Assembly: GCA_007116605.1 (NCBI GenBank)
Contig: SKID01000150.1
Coordinates: 1 to 6,219, forward strand
From: Tissierellia bacterium
GTDB taxonomy: Bacteria; Bacillota; Clostridia; Tissierellales; Dethiosulfatibacteraceae
Reading direction: 5' to 3'
DNA length: 6,219 nucleotides
How positions within the stretch are numbered: the first letter of the stretch is position 1; every line of letters starts with the position of its first letter. Position numbers and translations under genes: made by a program. The notes below the pieces were generated by a model. The model saw nothing but the letters and a program-made list of their open reading frames with translations, was not told where the DNA came from and searched no databases. Shown in pieces: positions 1 through 6,174 of this stretch.

Positions 1-98
1 CTTGCAGCGGTAAACAAGTTCTCAGCCTTTAGCTGTTCATCCAAATTTTCTTGAGCTTTTTCCGTTTTTTCTCTTTCTTTGTCGATTAATTCTTGAAT
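1..98 (-). CDS. Partial reverse-strand coding fragment, coiled-coil linker of a PAS-type sensor
   Basis: Read on the reverse strand from base 98 to base 3, this stretch is open for 32 codons with no stop. It gives a charged, helix-forming peptide that begins IQELIDKEREKTEK and ends LKAENLFTAA. Such Glu/Lys/Gln-rich heptad sequence is typical of the signalling helix just before a PAS domain. No start codon or ribosome binding site is visible, and an in-frame stop lies just beyond the fragment at 108-110. It is therefore not the 5' end of an intact gene. The ending NLFTAA resembles ELFKTT, which precedes the second PAS domain of the forward gene next to it. The fragment may thus be an inverted piece of the missing N-terminal part of that same gene. 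It could also be the interior of a separate sensor gene running off the window. Coding potential is fairly clear; identity is inference. Confidence 0.5.
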   Translation of the reverse strand, partial: MQELIDKEREKTEKAQENLDEQLKAENLFTAA

Positions 99-113
99 GT
101 TATTTATTCAAGA
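91..113. repeat. 8-bp inverted repeat at the head-to-head junction
   Basis: TCTTGAAT (91-98) and ATTCAAGA (106-113) are perfect inverse complements separated by 7 bases. They sit exactly where reverse-strand coding sequence gives way to forward-strand coding sequence. The two arms encode IQE on the reverse strand and IQD on the forward strand. There is no T tract and the stem is AT-rich, so it is unlikely to be a terminator. It more plausibly marks the microhomology of an inversion or chimeric join. Confidence 0.6.
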
Positions 114-1836
114 TAAGAATTTAAGGATTAAAAAATATAATACTGCAGCAGCAAAAGTATTCAGCTCGACTGAGGAGCATATATTAGATAAACGATGTTA
201 TGAAATTATTGGACAAACTGAAATGTGTGAGCTATGTGCCACAGAGAGAGCTTTAAAGACAAAATCTTTAAGTGTTATTGAAAAATATGTACCTACTCTT
301 AATATGTATTTAGATTGTCGAAGTAATCCAGTGATGGATGAAAAAGGTGAAATCATTCATATTGTAGAGCAGTTAAGAGATATTACTGAAAAGAAGAAAA
401 TGGAAGAATCTTTGTATCTTGAAAAAGAGCTATTTAAGACTACGCTTTTGTCCGTTGGTGACGCAGTAATATCAACGGATAAACAAGGACGCATAGTTAT
501 TATGAATGATATTGCCCAAAGATTAACAGAGTGGACTTTAAAAGAAGCACAAGGGAAAAAATTAGAAGAAGTTTTAAATATTTATCATGAGACAACAAAA
601 GAACCTTGCGAAAGTCCTGCTGATATTGTTTTAAAAACGGGCGAAATTATAGAATTAGCAGAGGATACGTTGTTAATATCTAAAAAAGGCAAGCTAGTTC
701 CCATCGAAGATAGTGCAGCACCCATCATCGACAGTGAAAAGAAAGTTCGCGGCGTTGTGATTGTCTTTAGAGACGTTAGTGAAAAAAGAGAAAAGCTAAA
801 AGAGATTGAGTACTTAAGTTTTCATGACCAATTAACTGGGGTTTACAATCGAAGATTTTTCGAAGAAGAGCTAAAAAGGTTAGACAATGGAAGAAACTTA
901 CCATTATCATTAATTATGATTGATGTGAATGGCCTTAAACTGATTAATGATGCTTTTGGTCACCGTGCAGGGGATACCTTGCTCATTGAAGTAGCCCAAT
1001 CTATTTTAGAGCATTGTAGAAAAGGTGACATTATTGCCAGAATTGGTGGAGATGAGTTTGTAATTCTGCTTCCACAAACAGATGAAATTGATGCCACTTT
1101 TATTGTTCAAAGAATTTTAAATGGCTTAGGGCATAAGAAAGTAGAAGTAATGCCTATTTCTGTGGCATGTGGATTAGCAACAAAAACAGACCCTGAAGAA
1201 CCGATAACATTGACTTTTAGCAAAGCAGAAGACTACATGTATCATAACAAAGCTTATGAAAGAAAAAGCTTTAGGCATGCTTCAATAGAAATTATTCTTA
1301 AAACATTGTATGAGAAGATCCCACGTGAAGAAGAACATGCAAGACGAGTAGCTATTATAAGCGAATATCTTGCAAAAAAAATGGGATTATCCAATGAAAT
1401 GGTTAAAGAGGTTTCTACGGCAGCCTTATTACATGATATTGGTAAAATTGCTGTTAGTAATGATATTTTAAACAAAGTGGGGGTATTAACAGAAGACGAA
1501 TGGATTGAAGTAAAAAGACATCCTGAGATTAGTTATAATATTTTGAGTGCAGTGAACGAATACGGACCACTGGCAGAAATTGTTTTGTCTCACCACGAGC
1601 GTGTGGATGGGAAAGGGTATCCAAGAAATCTTAAAGATATTCAGATTCCTATTCAAGCGAAGATTATTAGTGTAGCAGATGCTTTTGATGCTATGGCAAG
1701 TTACCGTCCTTATAGAAAACCTTTGTCTATTGAGAAAGCTATGGCAGAATTAGTCAATGGTAAAGGGACCCAATTTGATTCTGATGTGGTAGATGCTTTT
1801 ATTGAGTTAGATCTTAAGTTTTATGACCAGCCTTAA
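97..1836 (+). CDS. PAS-PAS-GGDEF-HD-GYP cyclic-di-GMP signalling protein, N-terminus truncated
   Basis: This is a predicted cytosolic bifunctional cyclic-di-GMP enzyme; no membrane segment is visible. The first PAS domain (residues 1-95) has an unusual cysteine set: C34, C44, C47 and C74. A linker helix (about 96-115) leads to a second PAS (about 116-230). The GGDEF domain (about 235-390) has an intact GGDEF at 317-321, metal-site D276 and an RKGD inhibitory site at 308-311, so it should make cyclic-di-GMP. The HD-GYP domain (about 400-575) has H414, HDIGK at 446-450, H475, HHE at 499-501, GYP at 507-509 and D528, so it should hydrolyse cyclic-di-GMP. The ATG is preceded directly by an in-frame TGA and by no Shine-Dalgarno sequence. 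It also falls inside the first strand of the PAS fold, so the true N-terminus, probably with sensory or coiled-coil parts, has been lost at the junction. Domain calls are firm. Ligand and net activity are unknown. Confidence 0.93.
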   Translation: MLFIQDKNLRIKKYNTAAAKVFSSTEEHILDKRCYEIIGQTEMCELCATERALKTKSLSVIEKYVPTLNMYLDCRSNPVMDEKGEIIHIVEQLRDITEKKKMEESLYLEKELFKTTLLSVGDAVISTDKQGRIVIMNDIAQRLTEWTLKEAQGKKLEEVLNIYHETTKEPCESPADIVLKTGEIIELAEDTLLISKKGKLVPIEDSAAPIIDSEKKVRGVVIVFRDVSEKREKLKEIEYLSFHDQLTGVYNRRFFEEELKRLDNGRNLPLSLIMIDVNGLKLINDAFGHRAGDTLLIEVAQSILEHCRKGDIIARIGGDEFVILLPQTDEIDATFIVQRILNGLGHKKVEVMPISVACGLATKTDPEEPITLTFSKAEDYMYHNKAYERKSFRHASIEIILKTLYEKIPREEEHARRVAIISEYLAKKMGLSNEMVKEVSTAALLHDIGKIAVSNDILNKVGVLTEDEWIEVKRHPEISYNILSAVNEYGPLAEIVLSHHERVDGKGYPRNLKDIQIPIQAKIISVADAFDAMASYRPYRKPLSIEKAMAELVNGKGTQFDSDVVDAFIELDLKFYDQP

Positions 1837-1841
1837 TAAAT

Positions 1842-1885
1842 CAAAAAACCTTATGACACTTACAAATTGTGGATAAGGTTTTTTG
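1842..1885. terminator. Bidirectional intrinsic terminator between convergent genes
   Basis: CAAAAAACCTTAT (1842-1854) and ATAAGGTTTTTTG (1873-1885) form a perfect 13-bp stem with an 18-base loop. The A run on the left arm and the T run on the right arm give a U tract in either direction of transcription. It begins 5 bp after the forward stop codon and ends 6 bp before the reverse gene's stop codon, so it can end both transcripts. Confidence 0.9.
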
Positions 1886-1891
1886 TTAATC

Positions 1892-2581
1892 TTAAACATT
1901 GAAAAGATTAAATGGGTACTGGTCTTTTGGATAATAAGTAAAAGATAAATTTTCTTTGGAAACAGGATGAGTAAAGTTTAAACCACTAGCAAATAGAGCA
2001 ATTTGATGCCACTTTGTTTTTTTTCGGTAACGAGGATTATATTTTGTATCTCCCCATAGAGGATAACCTTCTTGGGAAAGTTGAACTCTAATTTGATGAT
2101 GGCGACCAGTGATTAGCTTAATTTGCCATAGTCCTAAAAGCCCCTCTGTTGAATGCTGGATTTGGTTAGTGACGGAATACTCTAACACGGCTTTTTTGCC
2201 ATTTTTGTGGTTTTCTTTCACAACCTTTGAGTAATTAATAGAAGGAATTCTTTTGAGATAATGGGTTAAAGTGCCTGATGATTGGTCAGGAACGCCATTA
2301 GTCACTGCGATATATTCTTTATAAAAATTGTGTTGTCGAATTTGTTCAGACAATCTTTTAGTCGCATGTTTTGTTTTTGAATAAACCATTACACCTTGGA
2401 CGGGGCGATCTAAACGGTGAATCACATCTAGTGTTTCATAATCACGAGGTGATTCTTTTAAATATTGATGAATTACATGGGTCATGTCAGTATCATTGGA
2501 AGGGTCAGGCTGAGAAGCAATACCCGATGGCTTGATACAAACAATAATATGGGGATCTTCAAATAACACATCTAAATTCAT
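1892..2581 (-). CDS. RluA-family RNA pseudouridine synthase
   Basis: The 229-residue protein matches the RluA family, which converts uridine to pseudouridine in rRNA or tRNA. The catalytic motif HRLDRP lies at residues 55-60 with the nucleophilic Asp at 58. The family motif KEYIAV follows at 88-93, TGRHHQIRVQ at 158-167, and GYPLWGDTKY at 172-181. There is no N-terminal S4 domain, so it is the short single-domain form. HRLDRPVQG differs slightly from the common HRLDxxTSG. The ATG at 2581 has a good ribosome binding site (AGGAG, 2587-2591 on this strand, 5-base spacer) that overlaps the stop codon of the upstream ABC gene. It lies 8 bp downstream of that gene and should be the last gene of the same transcript. 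The exact target nucleotide cannot be told from the sequence, so no rlu/tru symbol is given. Confidence 0.92.
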   Translation of the reverse strand: MNLDVLFEDPHIIVCIKPSGIASQPDPSNDTDMTHVIHQYLKESPRDYETLDVIHRLDRPVQGVMVYSKTKHATKRLSEQIRQHNFYKEYIAVTNGVPDQSSGTLTHYLKRIPSINYSKVVKENHKNGKKAVLEYSVTNQIQHSTEGLLGLWQIKLITGRHHQIRVQLSQEGYPLWGDTKYNPRYRKKTKWHQIALFASGLNFTHPVSKENLSFTYYPKDQYPFNLFNV

Positions 2582-2586
2582 AAGGA

Positions 2587-2591
2587 CTCCT
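2587..2591 (-). promoter_or_regulatory. Ribosome binding site of the pseudouridine synthase gene
   Basis: AGGAG on the reverse strand lies 5 bases before the ATG at 2581 and overlaps the TAG stop codon (2590-2592) of the upstream ABC gene. This suggests coupled translation. Confidence 0.8.
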
Positions 2592-4215
2592 ACTTAATAG
2601 ATACAATTTTTTGGTCTTTAACAAGATAAATATCATCGTATAAGGCTTTGTTTTCTTCGTATATGACATGACTGACATTAATAACAGTCACATTTTCTAA
2701 TGTAAGTAAAGTATGCTCGATTTTTTTGCCATGCTTATCATCTAAATTGGCAAAAGCTTCATCAAGAAAAATGATATCTGCTTGATTCACAAGTCCTCTG
2801 GCAATAGCGATACGGCTTTTCTCCCCCCCTGAAATATTACGTCCGTTATCAAGTATTAGGGTATCTAATTGATGAGGAAGTTGACGGACAAAATCTTTGA
2901 GTCCCGCTTTATCAATGCAATGATTTAAAAAGTTAGAATCTATTGATTTATACAGGGTAATATTATTATACAGTGTGTCTTCAAACAAAAAAACTTGCTG
3001 TTCCACATTGGCGATTTTCTCATAATAAGATGTTTTTGTAATATCCTTTAAGGGATGATTATCAATCCAAATATTGCCTTCAAGAGGTGTAAAATATTTG
3101 CGAAGTAGTTTTAAAAGCGTTGATTTACCCCCTCCACTTGGCCCTACAATAAGATACTTGCCGCCTTTTTGAAAGGAAGCTGATGCATTTTCTAAGACAA
3201 GTTGTTGATCATATTGAAAACTAATATTTCTTATGTTTATTTCGCTTTTTAATGGAGGCATTGTGATAGATTCATTGGAGACAGTTTCTACAGATAATGT
3301 ATCATCAATTTTCTCAAATAAGGTTTTCGTACTATTGATTTTAGGCATCCATTCACTAATTCTCATGATGGGGACCATTAGTTTTTCCATATTGTTAATA
3401 ATTAGAATTACACCTCCAAGTGTTAAATAACCTCTTAGAGCCATAAATGCTGTGATACCAAGCAAGCTATACATTGAGATCATCATATTTAAGTTTTGAA
3501 AACCAAGAATATAAGTGTAGATTTTGTCAATCACATAGCCTTTTTCCTGGATAGATTGACTTTTGTGAAAATAATCATCCGAAACTTTTTTGATTAAATT
3601 ATTAGCTTTTACAATATGAAAAGCACTTAATACTTCTTTGATATAACCAGTATAACCTTCAAACATTAGACTTCTCTGTGTTTGATGTTTTTGGAGTGGT
3701 TTGCCAAGTAAAAACGAAATGGTGGCACTTACAATACTTAACCCAATTCCTATCCCAAGAGCAATAGGACTAACAGAGGCAATGACTAATATACCAACAA
3801 TAAAATAAACCACACTAATAATAATTTCATAGATGCCATCAATATAGTTCATTTCAACAGTATGCATATCATTGGTTAAACTAGATATATACTTTGAACT
3901 ATTGTGTTTTTGGAACTCATGAATGGGTTTATTAAAAGCTTTACTAATATAATTAAATTTAGCAGAAGTCATGGCTTTCTTTTTATAAAAACCTTTACAG
4001 AAAGACAAACCAATATTCATGGGAAGTAAAAGAAAAGCAACAACAAGTAAACGAATGGCCATTGTTTCAAAGCCTAAACGATCTCCTGCTACAGCTAAAT
4101 CGATGGTATCCATCATCAATAGATTCATATAACCTTCAGCGGAAGCACAGAGTATTGCAACAACAATAACGAGGACTATCATCGGGAATGTTTTTTTGAG
4201 AGAATCTTTTATCAT
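2590..4215 (-). CDS. ABC exporter half-transporter, permease fused to ATPase (second subunit)
   Basis: The 541-residue protein has an N-terminal exporter-type membrane domain with about six helices (near residues 11-35, 52-74, 127-147, 148-170, 238-260 and 263-285) and a C-terminal ATPase domain (about 325-541). Walker A is GPSGGGKST (358-366), the Q-loop glutamine is Q406, Walker B ends in LDE (484-486) with catalytic Glu 486, the D-loop Asp is D492 and the switch His is H516. The signature motif is ISGGE (461-465) instead of the usual LSGGQ. Its ATG overlaps the stop codon of the upstream ABC gene (ATGA). The two proteins are similar, sharing VFLFEDT after the Q-loop, so they probably assemble as a heterodimer in the cytoplasmic membrane. 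Substrate is unknown. Such pairs export drugs, lipids or peptides, and nothing nearby decides among these. No frameshift or truncation is seen. Confidence 0.93.
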   Translation of the reverse strand: MIKDSLKKTFPMIVLVIVVAILCASAEGYMNLLMMDTIDLAVAGDRLGFETMAIRLLVVAFLLLPMNIGLSFCKGFYKKKAMTSAKFNYISKAFNKPIHEFQKHNSSKYISSLTNDMHTVEMNYIDGIYEIIISVVYFIVGILVIASVSPIALGIGIGLSIVSATISFLLGKPLQKHQTQRSLMFEGYTGYIKEVLSAFHIVKANNLIKKVSDDYFHKSQSIQEKGYVIDKIYTYILGFQNLNMMISMYSLLGITAFMALRGYLTLGGVILIINNMEKLMVPIMRISEWMPKINSTKTLFEKIDDTLSVETVSNESITMPPLKSEINIRNISFQYDQQLVLENASASFQKGGKYLIVGPSGGGKSTLLKLLRKYFTPLEGNIWIDNHPLKDITKTSYYEKIANVEQQVFLFEDTLYNNITLYKSIDSNFLNHCIDKAGLKDFVRQLPHQLDTLILDNGRNISGGEKSRIAIARGLVNQADIIFLDEAFANLDDKHGKKIEHTLLTLENVTVINVSHVIYEENKALYDDIYLVKDQKIVSIK

Positions 4216-5888
4216 ATGGCAATGACCTCCCTAGAGAAATAGTCTTTAGCATCATACTCAAGAACTTGTCCTTCCCTGATATAAAGAACGGAATCATATC
4301 GTTCGCTAATCTCTGGATAATAGCGGTGAGAAATAGCGATAAGGGTACAATCAAGATCTAAAAGTGTGTTTTCAATATTTCTTGCAGTGACAACATCTAA
4401 ACTGGAAGTGCCTTCGTCAACAAAAAGAATATCTGATTTTTTTGCAATTGCACGTGCAATAGAAATTCTTTGTCGTTGTCCTCCGGACAAATTCTTGCCA
4501 TTTTCTTCTAATCGGGTATTGATGCCATCAGGTAGTGCGTTCAAAAAGTCATTCATACCTGCTAAATAAGCACTGTTGAGAATATGATCGTGATCCATGT
4601 TTTTGTAGAGAGTAATATTATTAGCAATTGTGTCTTCAAAGAGGAACACATCTTGATATATCATACTCATATGATTATAAAAATCTAATGGATCGATCTT
4701 TTTATAAGGGGTTTGGTCTAGAAAAAGTTCTCCATTGTAACTATCTAAAGTCATTGATAATAGCTTAAGAAGGGTTGATTTCCCCTCGCCACTAGCACCT
4801 TTAATCAGATATTTTTTCCCTTTTTCTATTGAAAAAGAAACATGATTAAGAACTGTTTTGTCATAATATTCAAAAGATAAGTTTTTAGCCTGAATGCAAT
4901 TTGAGAAACTATAGGGTTGACTAGGTTGGTGAGTAGACCTATTATCTAAGGGTGTGATAAGATTGGGCACGGAATCCTTAAACGTTATTTTATCGTAAAT
5001 ATTAGAAGCTGCCTTTAACTCATTAAAAATAGGCAGTATTTGAGCAACAGGCCAAATAATACCATTTGCCAATTGAATCATCAATGCTGTTTCTGTAAAT
5101 GATGCGCCTTGGAGAATTGAATTTATAGCATAGACGATGATACCAACAAATATAAAGTAACCTAAAAAATTAGAAAGACTTTTTTGACTTTCAGTAAACA
5201 CAGTATAACGAAATTTACGGAGCTCAGTCTGATTAACTTTTTCTAGAGAATCTAATAAAAAACGGTCTTCGATACGATTAAGTTTAATAATCTCTAAACC
5301 ATTAAAGGTATTAGCAATATTAAGGGTATAGTCTTCGTTAGCTTGAGAAACAGATGCTTGTAATCCAATAGTCTTTTTTTCGAAGATTCTGATGATAAAA
5401 AAAACAAGGATAGAGATTGCCAGTAAAGATAATGCAAATAGCCAATCTAACCAGGCGAGTATGACAAGAGAAAATAGATACCAACCTCCTAAAAACACCA
5501 CATTAATGAGTTTAAAGAAAAAATTCTGCTCAAATAATTGAACGTCGTTAATTAAATGGGAAACGTACTGATCTTTTGATTTAGAAGAAAACTGCTGAAT
5601 AGAATAAGCAAGAATTTTATCAAAAGCTTTTAATCTCACTTCTAGTATAATATCTCTCATAAATTTGATGCGCAAAAATCGAGAGATTAGAAATAGAAAA
5701 AACCCTAAAACAGCAAAAGCAAGAGAGAGTAAGACTATCCTTAAAAAATAATCAATATCACCTTTTTCAATACTGCCTATTAAAAGAGCGGTGGCAATAT
5801 TTCTAAGCAAAGTGTCTATAACAGGCAAAAAACAGCCAAAGAGATAGAGTATGAATGATTTTTTTCTACTGAGAAGTAATGATTTCAT
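4212..5888 (-). CDS. ABC exporter half-transporter, permease fused to ATPase (first subunit)
   Basis: This is the first gene of the reverse-strand operon. The 558-residue protein has an exporter membrane domain (helices near residues 11-38, 49-73, 126-146, 147-167, 239-258 and 266-287) and an ATPase domain (about 331-558). The ATPase motifs are all canonical: Walker A GASGEGKST (364-372), Q412, signature LSGGQ (467-471), Walker B FVDE with Glu 492, D-loop SSLD (495-498) and His 521. It likely pairs with the next gene's product to form an exporter. I chose the ATG at 5888 because AAAGGA (5895-5900) lies 6 bases upstream. An in-frame ATG at 5921 would add 11 residues (MNSMLYSKGKT) and another lies at 5912, but both have poor ribosome binding sites. 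The stop overlaps the next start by 4 bp. The residues after the switch His (HRYYPEISERYD) differ from the common HRLSTI pattern. Substrate is unknown. Confidence 0.93.
   Translation of the reverse strand: MKSLLLSRKKSFILYLFGCFLPVIDTLLRNIATALLIGSIEKGDIDYFLRIVLLSLAFAVLGFFLFLISRFLRIKFMRDIILEVRLKAFDKILAYSIQQFSSKSKDQYVSHLINDVQLFEQNFFFKLINVVFLGGWYLFSLVILAWLDWLFALSLLAISILVFFIIRIFEKKTIGLQASVSQANEDYTLNIANTFNGLEIIKLNRIEDRFLLDSLEKVNQTELRKFRYTVFTESQKSLSNFLGYFIFVGIIVYAINSILQGASFTETALMIQLANGIIWPVAQILPIFNELKAASNIYDKITFKDSVPNLITPLDNRSTHQPSQPYSFSNCIQAKNLSFEYYDKTVLNHVSFSIEKGKKYLIKGASGEGKSTLLKLLSMTLDSYNGELFLDQTPYKKIDPLDFYNHMSMIYQDVFLFEDTIANNITLYKNMDHDHILNSAYLAGMNDFLNALPDGINTRLEENGKNLSGGQRQRISIARAIAKKSDILFVDEGTSSLDVVTARNIENTLLDLDCTLIAISHRYYPEISERYDSVLYIREGQVLEYDAKDYFSREVIAI
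4226..4232 (-). promoter_or_regulatory. Ribosome binding site of the second ABC gene
   Basis: AGGGAGG on the reverse strand lies inside the end of the upstream ABC gene, 10 bases before the ATG at 4215. The spacer is rather long, but the ATGA stop/start overlap favours translational coupling, and no closer in-frame start exists. Confidence 0.65.
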
Positions 5889-5894
5889 AGTTTT

Positions 5895-5900
5895 TCCTTT
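5895..5900 (-). promoter_or_regulatory. Ribosome binding site that decides the start of the first ABC gene
   Basis: AAAGGA on the reverse strand lies 6 bases before the ATG at 5888. It supports this start over the longer in-frame ATG at 5921, which has only a weak GGAT close by. Confidence 0.7.
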
Positions 5901-5935
5901 TGAGTATAGCATAGAATTCATTTATCCGATGATTA

Positions 5936-6054
5936 ACAGTACTAAGACTCCCGCTTCTACAAGTGGGATATAAGTACTGTAAAGTCCCTGGATAAGAGTC
6001 TCTAACATTCAGGTGGTGCTACAAACGCCATCTGAATCCAAGAGTCCTGTTGAT
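5936..6054 (+). ncRNA. Structured RNA element resembling the right-end (omega) RNA of an IS200/IS605-type transposon
   Basis: This forward-strand segment folds well. ACAGTACT (5936-5943) pairs with AGTACTGT (5973-5980). Inside it, TCCCGCTT (5949-5956) pairs with AAGTGGGA (5961-5968) around a CTAC loop. A 12-bp hairpin follows (6007-6018 with 6026-6037), and then an unpaired tail ends in GTCCTGTTGAT. AGACTC (5945-5950) could also pair with GAGTCT (5996-6001), a possible pseudoknot or alternative fold. The three non-Watson-Crick pairs (5953/5964, 6013/6031, 6017/6027) are G-U on this strand but A-C on the other, which supports the forward strand as the RNA. Layout and the TTGAT end recall TnpB guide RNAs at IS605-type or IStron right ends, where downstream DNA serves as guide. 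No tnpB is beside it: the gene to its left is the ABC gene, running the other way. It may be a remnant or a minimal mobile element. The structure is seen; the family is inferred. Confidence 0.5.
6035..6054 (+). repeat. 20-bp direct repeat, copy 1
   Basis: AATCCAAGAGTCCTGTTGAT forms the 3' tail of the structured element. It is identical to a copy starting exactly 120 bases downstream. Sequence diverges immediately on both sides of the two copies. It is followed by a small hairpin, TTTCAT/ATGAAA (6054-6059 with 6066-6071). Confidence 0.9.
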
Positions 6055-6154
6055 TTCATATTACCATGAAACGGATAAGATAAGCATTAAATAAGTATTA
6101 AATATTTTAATTTGTATGAACAGGATTCTGAGATTGCCATTGAAAAGCCAAATA
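6055..6154. other. AT-rich spacer between the two direct repeats
   Basis: No credible gene is present. It contains a 6-bp AT-only inverted repeat (ATTAAA/TTTAAT, 6097-6111). Just before the second repeat it holds a weak potential stem, GGATT (6123-6127) with AATCC (6155-6159). I see no convincing promoter on either strand, although the reverse-strand promoter of the ABC operon could lie here or further right. Confidence 0.5.
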
Positions 6155-6174
6155 AATCCAAGAGTCCTGTTGAT
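6155..6174 (+). repeat. 20-bp direct repeat, copy 2
   Basis: This is a second perfect copy of the repeat ending in TTGAT. The sequence before it lacks the strong 12-bp hairpin that precedes copy 1, and the sequence after it (GATTCGCGC) is unrelated to what follows copy 1. It may be the end of a second, decayed or deleted element in the same orientation. Confidence 0.85.

Noticed and set aside
3233..3430. Forward-strand 65-codon open frame inside the second ABC gene, and similar frames at 1254-1475, 4136-4354 and 4366-4569
   Set aside because: Each lies inside a well-supported gene with recognisable motifs in another frame and resembles no known family, so these are shadow frames.
5903..5911. 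Extended -10 promoter-like sequence TGCTATACT on the reverse strand just upstream of the first ABC gene
   Set aside because: A start site about 7 bases downstream would fall inside the ribosome binding site at 5895-5900, leaving an almost leaderless mRNA. No -35 box at proper spacing is present.
5889..5921. Eleven-residue N-terminal extension of the first ABC protein
   Set aside because: The ATG codons at 5921 and 5912 lack good ribosome binding sites, whereas the ATG at 5888 has AAAGGA at a normal distance.
5936..6054. Riboswitch or attenuator in the leader of the ABC operon (reverse strand)
   Set aside because: On the reverse strand all three wobble pairs become A-C mismatches, and there is no terminator-like hairpin followed by a T tract in that direction.
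6009..6059. Reverse-strand 16-codon open frame MKSTGLLDSDGVCSTT
   Set aside because: It lies wholly within the structured element, is very short and has no ribosome binding site.
6035..6174. CRISPR-like array
   Set aside because: There are only two repeats. The 20-bp repeats are separated by 100 bases, far outside normal spacer length, and no cas genes are present.
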